Assembly: GCF_020166345.1 (NCBI RefSeq)
Contig: NZ_JAIUJS010000002.1
Coordinates: forward strand, 1 to 64,000
Length of the DNA stretch: 64,000 nt
Origin: Winogradskyella vincentii
GTDB taxonomy: Bacteria; Bacteroidota; Bacteroidia; Flavobacteriales; Flavobacteriaceae
Direction of reading: 5' to 3'
The notes beneath the pieces were generated by a model that searched no databases, was not told the origin of the DNA, and saw nothing but the letters and a program-made list of their open reading frames with translations. A program made the translations under genes and the position numbers. Shown piece after piece: positions 35,388 through 44,655 of the stretch. Each line of letters starts with the position of its first letter. Position 1 is the first letter of the stretch.

Positions 35388-37214
35388 ATGACCCTTAATA
35401 AGAAATTATTTCTGGTAGTTGCCTTACTATCAGTAATTAATAGTATTGATGCGCAAACAATACCGCAACAAGATTTAGACTCAATAACTCTAACCTCAAC
35501 GCGTATTGACATTCCTTTTAAGGAGAATTCTAGAACGGTTAATATCATAACTTCAGCAGACATCAAAAATAGCGCAGCAGTAAATGTTGCAGACCTATTA
35601 CAACAAGTTGCTGGCGTAGATATAAGACGACGAGGCACAGGTGGAAGTCAGGCCGATTTATTTATAAGAGGTGGTGGCTTTGACCAAACATTACTTTTAA
35701 TTGATGGTATTAAAATGGATGATGCACAGACTGGGCATCATACAATGAATGCGGCTTTGCCAATAGAAGTAATTGAACGTATTGAAATCATAAAAGGGCC
35801 AGCTGCTAGAGTGTTTGGCCAAAATGCATTTACTGGAGCTATTAATATAGTTACAAAAAAGAAATTGAATAATACAGTTTCAACAAATGTTGAAGCTGGT
35901 TCATTTGGTCAGCTTAATGGGAATGTAACCGTTGGCCTAGAACAAGACAATGCAACGCATATTGTACACTTTGGCAGAGTAACTTCTGCAGGTTACAGAA
36001 ATAATTCAGACTATGATAATTCCAATTATTTCATTAAAAGTATTTTCAATAAAGACAAGCAACCTATAGAAATGATTGCAACGTTTATGGAACGAAAGTT
36101 TGGTGCTGAGAACTTTTACACTACCAATTCAACTTTTAACGAATATGAGGAAACTCAAAATAGCTTAATTGCCTTTACAACAACATTTAGAAAGAATAAT
36201 TTTAAAATTCGCCCCAGAGTATATTGGAAACGTAATCAAGATGTGTTTTTGTTGAGACGATTTGAACCTGAATTCTATAGAAATTTTCATATTTCTGATA
36301 AAATTGGTGCGGAAGCTAATGCATCATACAATTCAAAATTAGGAATCACAGGTTTTGGTGTAGACGTATCTAAAATTTATCTGCGCAGTAATAATCTAGG
36401 CAATAGAAACAGGTTTATGGCGACAGTTTTCTTGGAGCATAAATTCAATCTAGCAGATAACAAATTAGATATTACTCCTGGTGTTGCCATGACCTATTTC
36501 TCAGATTTTGATTTTAATGCCTTTCCAGGTATTGACATTGGATATTCAATTTCTGATGACTTAAGATTATATGGAAATGTTGGTTATACATATAGAATAC
36601 CAACTTATACTGATTTATACTATAGTGATCCAGCAACATCTGGGAATCCTGATTTAGAACCCGAAGAAGCTTTTGCTCAAGAATTAGGCATAAAGTATTT
36701 CTCACCTAAGTTTTCTGCTTCTGTAGCTGTATTTAATAGAGATGCCGATAACTTAATTGATTACATAAGACCAAACACAACTGACGGTGTTTTTACAGCA
36801 ACGAATATAAGAGAGGTAAATACTAAAGGTATAGAGTTTGATGCGTCTTATAATTTTAAGATTAAAGAATTTAATCAGACACTTGCTTTTGGCTATTCAT
36901 TTTTAGAAGATGATATTTTAGACCAAAACCCAGAACTATCTCGTTACTCGCTTAATACACTTAAGCACCAATACATTACAAGGTTTAGTACTCAGTTATT
37001 TAAAAATATACGTCAAAATATAGTTTATAAATATGCCGAAAGAACTACTGGGCAAACATATAATGTTTGGGATGCATCTTTAGTAATGCGTTTAAAACAA
37101 ATGGAGTTTACTGTAACGGCAAGTAATATTTTTAATGCTGATTATATTGAAACAGGTTTTGTACCGATGCCACCAAGTAACGTATTGTTTGGATTTAGAT
37201 ATAACTTTAGATAA
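35388..37214 (+). CDS. TonB-dependent receptor, BtuB-like
   Basis: The 608-residue outer-membrane receptor has a signal peptide (1-23, ending IDAQ), a plug with ITLTSTRIDIPFKENSRTVN, FIRGGGFDQTLLLIDGIKMDD and EIIKGPAARVFGQNAFTGAINIV, and a barrel ending in an aromatic strand (LFGFRYNFR). The size and layout (no carboxypeptidase-like domain) match BtuB/FepA-type importers. Late motifs YRIPTYTDLYYSDPATSGNPDLEPE are typical of this class. The ligand could be cobalamin or a siderophore; no riboswitch or uptake partner supports a choice. Confidence 0.9.
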   Translation: MTLNKKLFLVVALLSVINSIDAQTIPQQDLDSITLTSTRIDIPFKENSRTVNIITSADIKNSAAVNVADLLQQVAGVDIRRRGTGGSQADLFIRGGGFDQTLLLIDGIKMDDAQTGHHTMNAALPIEVIERIEIIKGPAARVFGQNAFTGAINIVTKKKLNNTVSTNVEAGSFGQLNGNVTVGLEQDNATHIVHFGRVTSAGYRNNSDYDNSNYFIKSIFNKDKQPIEMIATFMERKFGAENFYTTNSTFNEYEETQNSLIAFTTTFRKNNFKIRPRVYWKRNQDVFLLRRFEPEFYRNFHISDKIGAEANASYNSKLGITGFGVDVSKIYLRSNNLGNRNRFMATVFLEHKFNLADNKLDITPGVAMTYFSDFDFNAFPGIDIGYSISDDLRLYGNVGYTYRIPTYTDLYYSDPATSGNPDLEPEEAFAQELGIKYFSPKFSASVAVFNRDADNLIDYIRPNTTDGVFTATNIREVNTKGIEFDASYNFKIKEFNQTLAFGYSFLEDDILDQNPELSRYSLNTLKHQYITRFSTQLFKNIRQNIVYKYAERTTGQTYNVWDASLVMRLKQMEFTVTASNIFNADYIETGFVPMPPSNVLFGFRYNFR

Positions 37215-37512
37215 AAAATATTTTTTAAATATTTTGTAACAAAATTCTTTCAGTTACTACTGATATATAGAAAGTAGGTCAGTACTCAATACTTTTTGAG
37301 CATTACAGTAATGGCCTTACCTAAACTAACCATCATATAACAATTGACATTCCTAATTTGGATAATTTCTTGTCCAAAAAAAGATTTCAAAAGACCAAGA
37401 CTTATAACGTCTTATTTGGTGGTGACTTTATGTCTAATTTACTTTCAAAATTAAGATGGAATATTCTTACAATGATTGTATCTTTATTAACGCATTTTAA
37501 AAATTAAAAGTT
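37215..37512. other. Intergenic region with a possible very short ORF
   Basis: An A/T-only perfect hairpin AAAATATTT / AAATATTTT (37215-37235) just after the receptor stop may be a weak terminator. Near the right end a 25-codon frame from ATG at 37430 ends six bases before the NfeD-like start; it could be a leader peptide but has no supporting homology. No other signal was seen. Confidence 0.35.
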
Positions 37513-38157
37513 ATGGCAGATTGGTTTTCAAACTTAGATTTTTTGGCTAAGATATATTGGGCAGTAGCCATCATAGGTTCATTAATATTTGCAGTAGTTA
37601 TGATAATGGCCTTTGCAGGTGGAGATGCGGATGATTTGGGTGATGTAGATTCAGATTTTGATGGTGATGTTGGTGCCGGTTTTCAATTTATAAGCTTTAA
37701 AAATTTAGTAGGCTTTTTTACCATTTTTGGGTGGAGCGGAATCGCATGCATAGATGCTGGCTTATCAAAACCACTTACAATTATAATTTCAGTTGTTAGT
37801 GGATTACTAATGATGCTGATAATGGCAACACTTTTTTATTTTATTAGCAAGCTATCGGATAGTGGCACTTTAAAATATAAAAATGCATTAGATGCTGTTG
37901 GTGAAGTATACCTTACTATAGGTGCAGACCGATCTAGTATGGGTAAGGTATCCGTAAACGTACAAGGAACTGTGAGAGAATTAGATGCTTTAACCGATTC
38001 ATTAACAGACCTTAAATCAGGCACAATAATTAAAGTTGTAGATGTAACTTCTAATGGAATTTTAATAGTTGATCATACGCGGAAACCTATTGAACCTTTA
38101 AAGTCAAATAACAAAGAACTAGAAGCTGGTGGTAATCACCTATTAAGTAACGAATAA
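37513..38157 (+). CDS. NfeD/YqiJ-like membrane protein with C-terminal OB-fold
   Basis: The 214 residues have membrane helices near 13-33, 65-80 and 86-110, then a C-terminal OB-fold-like part (GEVYLTIGADRSSMGKVSVN, GTIIKVVDVTSNGILIVD). Such proteins are the usual partner of flotillin-like proteins, as here: flotillin begins 29 bp downstream. Together they organise membrane microdomains or membrane stress responses in other bacteria. An acidic loop (GGDADDLGDVDSDFDGD) follows the first helix. Confidence 0.85.
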   Translation: MADWFSNLDFLAKIYWAVAIIGSLIFAVVMIMAFAGGDADDLGDVDSDFDGDVGAGFQFISFKNLVGFFTIFGWSGIACIDAGLSKPLTIIISVVSGLLMMLIMATLFYFISKLSDSGTLKYKNALDAVGEVYLTIGADRSSMGKVSVNVQGTVRELDALTDSLTDLKSGTIIKVVDVTSNGILIVDHTRKPIEPLKSNNKELEAGGNHLLSNE

Positions 38158-38186
38158 TAATATTAACCTTAAAAAATAATTGTCCT

Positions 38187-39605
38187 ATGAAACTACTCAT
38201 TCAAGAAAGTATAAACATGGAAGGCTTTGGCGGACCAATGCTACTCATTTTTGTAGCGCTGTTTATTGTACTCACCATAATAATATTAATAAAACGATAC
38301 AAACGCTGCCCTTCTGACCGAATATTAGTTGTATATGGTAAAGTTGGTGGAGGACAATCTGCCAAATGTATACATGGTGGAGCTGCATTTATAATACCAG
38401 TAATTCAAGATTATGAATTCTTAGATCTAACGCCTATTTCTATAGAAGTTAACTTAGTTAATGCTTTATCTAAACAAAACATAAGGGTTAATGTACCATC
38501 GCGTTTTACCATTGGAGTTTCTACTGAACCAGGTGTGATGCAAAATGCTGCTGAACGATTACTTGGGTTAGGATTACAAGACATACAAGAACTTGCTAAG
38601 GAAATCATTTTTGGACAATTACGTTTAGTTGTAGCGTCTATGGATATTGAAGAAATTAATAATGATAGAGATAAATTCTTAACCAATATTTCACAGTCAG
38701 TTGAAACCGAATTAAAAAAAGTTGGTCTGAAACTAATCAACGTAAACATTACAGATATTGTTGATGAGTCTGGATATATAGAAGCACTTGGTAAAGAAGC
38801 TGCTGCACATGCTATAAATGCAGCTCGTAAATCAGTTGCCGAGAAAACCAGAGATGGATCAATAGGTGAAGCAAATGCCGTACAAGATGAAAGAACACAA
38901 GTTGCTGCTGCTAATGCACAAGCAGTAGAAGGTGAAAACTCTGCAAAAATATCAGTAGCAAATTCAGATTCTTTACGTCGTCAGCGTGAAGCTGAAGCCG
39001 AGCGTGTAGCGATTGCCGCAGAAAAAGTGCAAGCAGCTAAAGCATTAGAAGAGTCTTATGCCGCAGAGCAACAGGCTGAAGCTGCAAGAGCAGAACGTGA
39101 ACGTTCATCTCAAATGGCTGATGTTATTGTACCTGCTGAAATAGATAAGCGTAAGGTGGAAATTGATGCTGAAGCAGAAGCTGAGCGTATCAGAAGACGC
39201 GCAAAAGGTGAAGCAGATGCCATATTATTTAAAGCACAGGCTGAAGCAAAAGGGTTATATGAAGTATTAACGAAGCAAGCAGCAGGTTTAGATGAAATTG
39301 TAAAAGCTGCTGGTAACAATTCTAAAGATGCCGTACTATTATTAATTGCAGATAAATTACCTGAATTAGTTAAAACACAAGCTGAGGCTATAAAGAATAT
39401 TAAGATTGATAAAGTTACTGTTTGGGAAAATGGCGGTGGAAAAGATGGTAAATCATCAACCTCTAACTTTATCTCTGGTATGTATAAGTCAGTGCCACCT
39501 TTACAAGAAATGTTCAATATGGCCGGTATGGATTTGCCAGAATATCTTAAAGGTAAAGACAAAAAAGAAATTGATGCAGAAGATGCTGAAATTGAAAAAA
39601 CATAA
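38187..39605 (+). CDS. Flotillin/YqiK-type SPFH domain protein
   Basis: The 472 residues have an N-terminal membrane helix (PMLLIFVALFIVLTIIILI), an SPFH/band-7 domain (residues 40-210, YKRCPSDRILVVYGKVGGG, GVMQNAAERLLGLGLQDI), and a long Glu/Ala-rich coiled-coil (about 210-380). A flotillin-type C-terminal region follows. It oligomerises at the membrane and works with the NfeD-like partner. The ATG chosen leaves a short cytoplasmic start; Met11 (MEGFGGP) is an equally plausible start. A terminator follows. Confidence 0.93.
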   Translation: MKLLIQESINMEGFGGPMLLIFVALFIVLTIIILIKRYKRCPSDRILVVYGKVGGGQSAKCIHGGAAFIIPVIQDYEFLDLTPISIEVNLVNALSKQNIRVNVPSRFTIGVSTEPGVMQNAAERLLGLGLQDIQELAKEIIFGQLRLVVASMDIEEINNDRDKFLTNISQSVETELKKVGLKLINVNITDIVDESGYIEALGKEAAAHAINAARKSVAEKTRDGSIGEANAVQDERTQVAAANAQAVEGENSAKISVANSDSLRRQREAEAERVAIAAEKVQAAKALEESYAAEQQAEAARAERERSSQMADVIVPAEIDKRKVEIDAEAEAERIRRRAKGEADAILFKAQAEAKGLYEVLTKQAAGLDEIVKAAGNNSKDAVLLLIADKLPELVKTQAEAIKNIKIDKVTVWENGGGKDGKSSTSNFISGMYKSVPPLQEMFNMAGMDLPEYLKGKDKKEIDAEDAEIEKT

Positions 39606-39620
39606 AATTAATTATTAATT

Positions 39621-39651
39621 AAAAGCCCACTCAATATAGTGGGCTTTTTTA
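39621..39651 (+). terminator. Intrinsic terminator after the flotillin gene
   Basis: Stem AAAAGCCCACT / AGTGGGCTTTT with a short CAATAT loop and T run, 16 bases after the stop codon. Confidence 0.92.
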
Positions 39652-39660
39652 CAATATAAT

Positions 39661-40134
39661 ATGAACAAAATTGTCATTAACCGAAAGCTCCCAATCTGGA
39701 AACTCATTCTAGGGAGTCTTGCCTTGGTTGTAGGAGTAATTTCATTATTTTCTAGTTTTAAAGGATTCTTGTTAATTGGAATGGGTGTATTTCTCCTACT
39801 AACTGAAGGGTCAGAATTTGATTTTAAAAATGGATTTTACAGAAAGACTAAATCGATATTAGGTGTTTCCTTAGGTTCATGGAAACCGATTCCCAAAATT
39901 GAATATGTGTCCGTATTTAAAACGAACGAAAACACCACCTTACGATCTAGAACTGCAGAAACCAATGTGTCTAAAGAAATTATAAAACTTAATTTATTCT
40001 ATGACACAAACAAAAAAATTGAAGCTTATTCTACCTATAAAAAAGACGATGCTTTTGCAAAAGCCAAACAGATAGCAAGCTTTTTAAATATTGATATTCT
40101 CGATGCTACAGAAAGAGAGTCCAAGTGGCTTTAA
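39661..40134 (+). CDS. Hypothetical membrane protein with PH-like soluble tail
   Basis: The 157 residues have two N-terminal helices (residues 12-30 and 33-46, WKLILGSLALVVGVISLF and GFLLIGMGVFLLLT), then a soluble part with alternating beta-type sequence (IPKIEYVSVFKTNENTTLRS, IIKLNLFYDTNKKIEAYS) and a helix (DDAFAKAKQIASFL). This resembles bacterial PH-like domain proteins; the assignment is not firm. It follows the flotillin terminator and has no obvious partner. Confidence 0.7.
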   Translation: MNKIVINRKLPIWKLILGSLALVVGVISLFSSFKGFLLIGMGVFLLLTEGSEFDFKNGFYRKTKSILGVSLGSWKPIPKIEYVSVFKTNENTTLRSRTAETNVSKEIIKLNLFYDTNKKIEAYSTYKKDDAFAKAKQIASFLNIDILDATERESKWL

Positions 40135-40206
40135 GCAACAAAATTTGAAAATGTAATATTATAGTTTTAGAAACGTTTTATTAACTTTGATTTAAAACGG
40201 AATATT

Positions 40207-41070
40207 TTGGCATTGAACCTACAACAAATTCCACGTGTTAAAACCATAACCAAGACCGACTTTTTAAAGCACTATTTTAAAACTCAAAAACCTGTGGTTA
40301 TCGAGCGTTTTATTGAAGACTGGCCAGCATATTCTAAATGGAGTTTAGATTATATAAAGGAAGTTGCAGGTGATAAAACAGTGCCACTGTACGATGACAG
40401 ACCAGTAGATTACAAGGACGGTTTTAACGAAGCTCATGCAACAATGAAAATGAGTGATTATGTAGATTTGCTCAAGCGTGAACCAACCAAGTTTAGAATT
40501 TTTCTCTGGAATATATTAAAGGAAGTACCACAACTTCAAAAAGACTTTAAATATCCAAATTTTGGATTACGGCTAATGAAGGGTTTACCCATGCTCTTCT
40601 TTGGAGGTACAGACTCATATACCTTTATGCATTATGATATAGATTTAGCCAATATTTTTCATTTTCATTTTGAAGGTAAAAAGCAATGTATCTTATTTGA
40701 TCAAAAACAGAATAAATTTCTTTATAAAATCCCTCACTCGTTAATAACGCGAGAAGATATAGATTGGACGAATCCTGATTTTGAAAAATGGCCTGCTTTA
40801 AAACATGTTGAAGGTTATATTTGTGATCTTAAACATGGTGAGGTTCTTTACATGCCAGAAGGTTACTGGCATTATATGCGGTATATAACTCCAGGTTTCT
40901 CAATGAGTTTAAGAGCAATCGCCAGAAATCCAAAAAATCTTGGAAAAGCATTGTATAACGTTTTTTTAATGCGAAACTATGATAATGTAATGCGTCGGAT
41001 TAAAGGACAAAAATGGATTGATTGGAAAAATGAAAAAGCAATTGAAAATACAAATCGTTTTATTTTGTAA
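40207..41070 (+). CDS. Cupin-8/JmjC-like protein, probable Fe(II)/2-oxoglutarate oxygenase
   Basis: The 287 residues match the cupin-like (JmjC-type hydroxylase) family. The N-terminus has KPVVIERFIEDWPAYSKWSLDY, and the metal site is H-x-D in TFMHYDIDLANIFHFHFEG with a distal His in LYMPEGYWHYMRYITPG. Fe(II)/2-oxoglutarate hydroxylation of a protein or small molecule is likely; the target is unknown. The start is TTG at 40207, and TAACTTTG (40182-40189) is a -10 candidate 18 bases upstream. Usually a single-gene unit. Confidence 0.87.
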   Translation: MALNLQQIPRVKTITKTDFLKHYFKTQKPVVIERFIEDWPAYSKWSLDYIKEVAGDKTVPLYDDRPVDYKDGFNEAHATMKMSDYVDLLKREPTKFRIFLWNILKEVPQLQKDFKYPNFGLRLMKGLPMLFFGGTDSYTFMHYDIDLANIFHFHFEGKKQCILFDQKQNKFLYKIPHSLITREDIDWTNPDFEKWPALKHVEGYICDLKHGEVLYMPEGYWHYMRYITPGFSMSLRAIARNPKNLGKALYNVFLMRNYDNVMRRIKGQKWIDWKNEKAIENTNRFIL

Positions 41071-41096
41071 TTAATATGCTAATTCATAGGGATTTG

Positions 41097-41104
41097 TATA
41101 TTTG
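41097..41104 (+). promoter_or_regulatory. Probable -10 box (TATATTTG) of the small outer-membrane protein
   Basis: TATATTTG matches TAnnTTTG exactly and lies 24 bases before the ATG at 41129. The -33 region is weak. Confidence 0.6.
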
Positions 41105-41128
41105 CCAACGATTTTAAATAACTTACTT

Positions 41129-41620
41129 ATGAAAAAAATAGTTTTAATAATTGCCCTAGCATCATTTGGACTAGGAAACTCTCAAGCTTTTAAGGGAAAA
41201 GACGATGCCAAATTTCAAGTTGGTGCTAATTTTCAAAGCAACGGTACAGGATTGAATGCTTCTTACGATTACGGTATAGGAGAAAACATCTCTTTAGGAC
41301 TTTCTTCCACATATTTACTAGGAGTGGAAGAAGAATTAGATGCAGACTTTAAGGATCGTTTTGATGTGAGAGCAAGATTCAATGCCAACATTGGTAACGT
41401 TTTGGCAATAGATGAAAATTTTGATGTTTATCCTGGATTAAGCTTTGGACTTAAAAATTTTGGAGGCCATTTAGGAATGCGCTATTTCTTTACAGATGGT
41501 TTTGGTATTTATACAGAATTAAATACACCTTTTGCTAAGTATAATACTGACGATCTTACTCCTGCGGAAGAATTACATAATCAATTCACAATTAATATTG
41601 GAGCCTCTTTTAATCTTTAA
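41129..41620 (+). CDS. Small outer-membrane beta-barrel protein
   Basis: The ATG at 41129 gives 163 residues with a signal peptide (1-19, ending GNSQA). Alternating hydrophobic strands follow (FQVGANFQSN, LNASYDYGIGENISLGLSS, GLSFGLKNFGGHLGMRYFF) and the last residues end in Phe-Asn-Leu. This is the pattern of a small 8-strand barrel of OmpW/OmpX type. The start further upstream would lack a signal peptide. The ligand is unknown. It ends before a bidirectional terminator shared with recX. Confidence 0.8.
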   Translation: MKKIVLIIALASFGLGNSQAFKGKDDAKFQVGANFQSNGTGLNASYDYGIGENISLGLSSTYLLGVEEELDADFKDRFDVRARFNANIGNVLAIDENFDVYPGLSFGLKNFGGHLGMRYFFTDGFGIYTELNTPFAKYNTDDLTPAEELHNQFTINIGASFNL

Positions 41621-41639
41621 TTAATTGGTAATATAAAAT

Positions 41640-41671
41640 TAAAAAGCCTTTTCAGTGAAAAGGCTTTTTTT
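41640..41671. terminator. Bidirectional intrinsic terminator between the small barrel gene and recX
   Basis: Stem AAAAAGCCTTTTC / GAAAAGGCTTTTT with a very short loop and T and A runs on either side. It separates convergent genes. Confidence 0.9.
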
Positions 41672-42140
41672 ATACGTACTCATTTAGTTTTTCATAAATA
41701 AGATGAGATTCCCAACCGCGATATAAAAGGTAATCAGCCACTTTTTTTCGTTTCTTGTACTTATTGGTTTCCTTTACTTGGGCAACTCTCTTAATTACAA
41801 GTTCATCTAAAGTTTTTAGGTATTCTGTTTCACCAATTTGATTAATTGCTTTAGTAATACTATAGTTTGAAATATCTCTAAATTTCAATTCCCGCTTTAG
41901 TCTATTTTTACCCCATTTTTTAATCCTGAATTTCCCTCTAACAAAGGTCATTGCAAACCGTTCTTCATTTAAATAATTGTGCTCTATTAAATGAACCATA
42001 ATTGTATCTATTACTTGAGGTATCATGTTCATTGACATCAATTTAGCCCTAACCTCTTTATGGCAACGTTCTTGATATGCGCAAAAAATCTCCATTTTTT
42101 TTTGCGCTTCGTCGACCGTATATGTTTTTTGTAGATTCAA
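41670..42140 (-). CDS. recX: Regulatory protein RecX
   Basis: The 156 residues show RecX three-helix repeats (YTVDEAQKKMEIFCAYQERC, IMVHLIEHNYLNEERFAMTF, RKKVADYLLYRGWESHLIY). RecX controls RecA filament stability. It is not next to recA here. The start is TTG at 42140, keeping the normal family length. It may modulate the damage response that also drives the LexA-like cassette, although they are 13 kb apart and independent transcripts. Confidence 0.93.
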   Translation of the reverse strand: MNLQKTYTVDEAQKKMEIFCAYQERCHKEVRAKLMSMNMIPQVIDTIMVHLIEHNYLNEERFAMTFVRGKFRIKKWGKNRLKRELKFRDISNYSITKAINQIGETEYLKTLDELVIKRVAQVKETNKYKKRKKVADYLLYRGWESHLIYEKLNEYV

Positions 42141-42230
42141 ACCTTAAAAATAAGCCATTTTTACAATTTAATTCGCATATTTACAATGGTATATAAAATA
42201 CAATAGTACCCAAATTTAAATATCACCCTC

Positions 42231-44603
42231 ATGATAAATAACTACCTATCCCTCGTTTTCTCCTTTATTCTATTTGGAATTTCTTTTGGGCAAGTTAAAA
42301 TTGCTGAAGTCAATTTTGAAGTCCCTGGAGGTTATACAACAAGTATTCCTGAGTTCACAAATGGAACAAATGATTGTTTTATTAGAACTGACGGTTCTGA
42401 TATTACCACCGAAGTTTTCACCAACATTCAAGGCAGTTATTATTTTACAGCTGAAGACATAGATAGTGGAAACACGATTCCACTGCCTGTTACTTTAAAT
42501 TTGGATAATATTGATATAGCAGGCTATGAAAATTTGGAGTTTCGAGTTTACTTGGCCGAAGATGACGATGGCGCTGTTAATCAGGACTGGGATAATTTTG
42601 ATTATGTTCATTTCAAGTTTGATATCGATAATTCTGGAACATTAACAAATTTATTATGGATAGAGAACGATGGAAGTACTTTTAACTCTCCACCATTTTT
42701 AGATACAGATTTTGATGGTACAGGTGATGGGGCTGAAATAACGGATGCTTTTACGCAATTCACTGAAACTATAGCTGGCACGGGATCACTAATAGATATA
42801 GAAATTGAATTTAGTCTAGACGCAGGAGATGAAGATATTGCAATAGATAATATTGAAATTTGGGGAACCTTTTCAGCATGTTCCTCTACAACAACATGGA
42901 CCAATACGGGTTGGGATAATGGCGCACCAGATATTAATACTTCGGTTATCTTAGATTTTGATTATAACACCACAGCGTACGGCAACATTACAGCTTGTGA
43001 TTTAACTATCAATGCAGGAAGTACTTTAAGAATAACTGATAATTCATTTATCAATATCAAAAATGAAATTATTACAAATGGAGATATAATCCTTGAGTCT
43101 CAAGGTGCAATAGTTCAAAAAAATGATGCTAGTGTAAATACTACCGCTGGCTCAGTAACTGTTCAAAAAGAAACTTCAATTTTAAATGGTTCATTAGATT
43201 ATACCTATTGGAGTTCGCCAGTAACAGGGGAAACCATTGAGAATGCTTTTGCCATCGTACCTGCAAATAGACGTTATTATTTTGATGCAAATAACTTTGT
43301 TGATTTGCAAGCAGAAGTCGGTAATACAGGTGTATATAATCCAGGCCAAGATGATATAGATGATGATGCTAATGCATGGCAACTTGCAACAGGTGTAATG
43401 ACTCCAGGAGTTGGTTATGCTGCAACTCCAAGTACCTTTGGTCCTTTTCCTGCTGCTCAACAATTTACTTTTGTTGGCCCACTAAATAATGGCATTTACC
43501 AACCTGCTATAGTAAATAACTCTGGCGGTGCATATAATGACTGGAATTTTATTGGTAATCCTTATCCGAGCGCTGTTGATGCAAGTAAATTCTTTAGTAC
43601 CAACGCAGGTATTGTTGATGCTGTTTATCTATGGAGTCAGGCAACTCCATTGAATGCAAATGCCCAAGGAAATGAAGGGTTCAACTTTTCTACGGCGGAC
43701 TATGCTGTACTCTCAGCAAGTGGAGTTAATACAGCAGGCGGTTCTGGTGTAATACCTGATAACTTTATTCCTTCTGGTCAAGGTTTCTTTGTTGAGGCAT
43801 TAGGTGGCGCAAATGTTACATTCAATAATTCAATGCGAGATACTGGTAATAATACTCAGTTTTTTAGAAATACTAATCCAAGTTCAGGGTCTGGAAGTAG
43901 AAATGTATTATGGTTAGACTTAACTTCTGACAATGGCGTTTATAATCAAATTGCAATGGCGCATTTGGTTGGAGCAACAGATGGGAACGATGGTACTTTT
44001 TATGATGTAAAACGAAATGGATCATCTCAAAGTTACGCACGTTTATATTCAACAATTGAAAATAGCGATGACGAATTTGTAATTCAAGGTAGAAGTAATT
44101 TAAGTCTAGACATAAATGAGATAATTAATCTTGGATTTAATACAATTATCGAATCTCCTACAATATTCACTATTTCGATTGCACAATTTGAAGGCGACTT
44201 TTATACAGACAATGATATTTATTTAAGAGATAACTTATTAAATACAATTCACAACCTAAAAGAATCAGATTACACTTTCACATCAGAAATTGGTGCCTTT
44301 AATGAAAGATTTAATATTGTTTTCAATGCTCAAGTATTGTCAATAGACGAAAACAATATAAATGAAAGCCAACTTTCGATATCAGAATTATCAAATGGTG
44401 AAGTTAAATTCACAGTCAATTCAAACCACTATATCACCAATGTGCAAATTATTGATCTAGTTGGTAGAACCATTTATAATCTAAAAGGTGAAGACTCAAC
44501 CGAGATTTATAACTTAGATAATTTGAATAAATCTGCTTATATAGCCAGAGTAACACTATCTAATGGACAAACCATTTCCAAAAAAGCTATAAAACGTTTA
44601 TAA
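42231..44603 (+). CDS. T9SS type A sorting domain protein
   Basis: The 790 residues have a signal peptide (1-20, FGISFGQ) and an N-terminal beta-rich region with acidic Ca-type segments. A large middle portion contains SGGAYNDWNFIGNPYPSAVDASKF and related Gly/Asn-rich strands typical of flavobacterial T9SS cargo. A type A C-terminal sorting domain occupies about 705-790 (SIDENNINESQLSIS, GEVKFTVNSNHYITNVQIID, LVGRTIYNL, YIARVTLSNGQTISKKAIKRL). It is exported and attached or secreted by T9SS. No enzyme domain is recognised, so it is probably an adhesin or structural surface protein. Confidence 0.88.
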   Translation: MINNYLSLVFSFILFGISFGQVKIAEVNFEVPGGYTTSIPEFTNGTNDCFIRTDGSDITTEVFTNIQGSYYFTAEDIDSGNTIPLPVTLNLDNIDIAGYENLEFRVYLAEDDDGAVNQDWDNFDYVHFKFDIDNSGTLTNLLWIENDGSTFNSPPFLDTDFDGTGDGAEITDAFTQFTETIAGTGSLIDIEIEFSLDAGDEDIAIDNIEIWGTFSACSSTTTWTNTGWDNGAPDINTSVILDFDYNTTAYGNITACDLTINAGSTLRITDNSFINIKNEIITNGDIILESQGAIVQKNDASVNTTAGSVTVQKETSILNGSLDYTYWSSPVTGETIENAFAIVPANRRYYFDANNFVDLQAEVGNTGVYNPGQDDIDDDANAWQLATGVMTPGVGYAATPSTFGPFPAAQQFTFVGPLNNGIYQPAIVNNSGGAYNDWNFIGNPYPSAVDASKFFSTNAGIVDAVYLWSQATPLNANAQGNEGFNFSTADYAVLSASGVNTAGGSGVIPDNFIPSGQGFFVEALGGANVTFNNSMRDTGNNTQFFRNTNPSSGSGSRNVLWLDLTSDNGVYNQIAMAHLVGATDGNDGTFYDVKRNGSSQSYARLYSTIENSDDEFVIQGRSNLSLDINEIINLGFNTIIESPTIFTISIAQFEGDFYTDNDIYLRDNLLNTIHNLKESDYTFTSEIGAFNERFNIVFNAQVLSIDENNINESQLSISELSNGEVKFTVNSNHYITNVQIIDLVGRTIYNLKGEDSTEIYNLDNLNKSAYIARVTLSNGQTISKKAIKRL

Positions 44604-44621
44604 AATAAACAACAATGAAAG

Positions 44622-44655
44622 AAAAGCCTAGTTTTTATGAATTAGGCTTTTTTTT
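44622..44655. terminator. Bidirectional intrinsic terminator
   Basis: Stem AAAAGCCTA / TAGGCTTTT with a 12-base loop and T run, between the T9SS cargo gene and the convergent TonB receptor stop (44654). Confidence 0.85.

Noticed and set aside
35341-35388. Cobalamin riboswitch upstream of the BtuB-like receptor
   Set aside because: Only 33 bases separate the preceding stop from the receptor ATG, too short for a B12 riboswitch.
38411-39562. Minus-strand frames of 112 and 150 codons inside the flotillin gene
   Set aside because: They mirror the flotillin coding sequence; Ala/Glu-rich coiled-coil codons produce long open antisense frames.
43194-43463. A 89-codon minus-strand frame inside the T9SS cargo gene
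   Set aside because: Antisense shadow; no start context, no homology, cargo frame is clearly the coding one.
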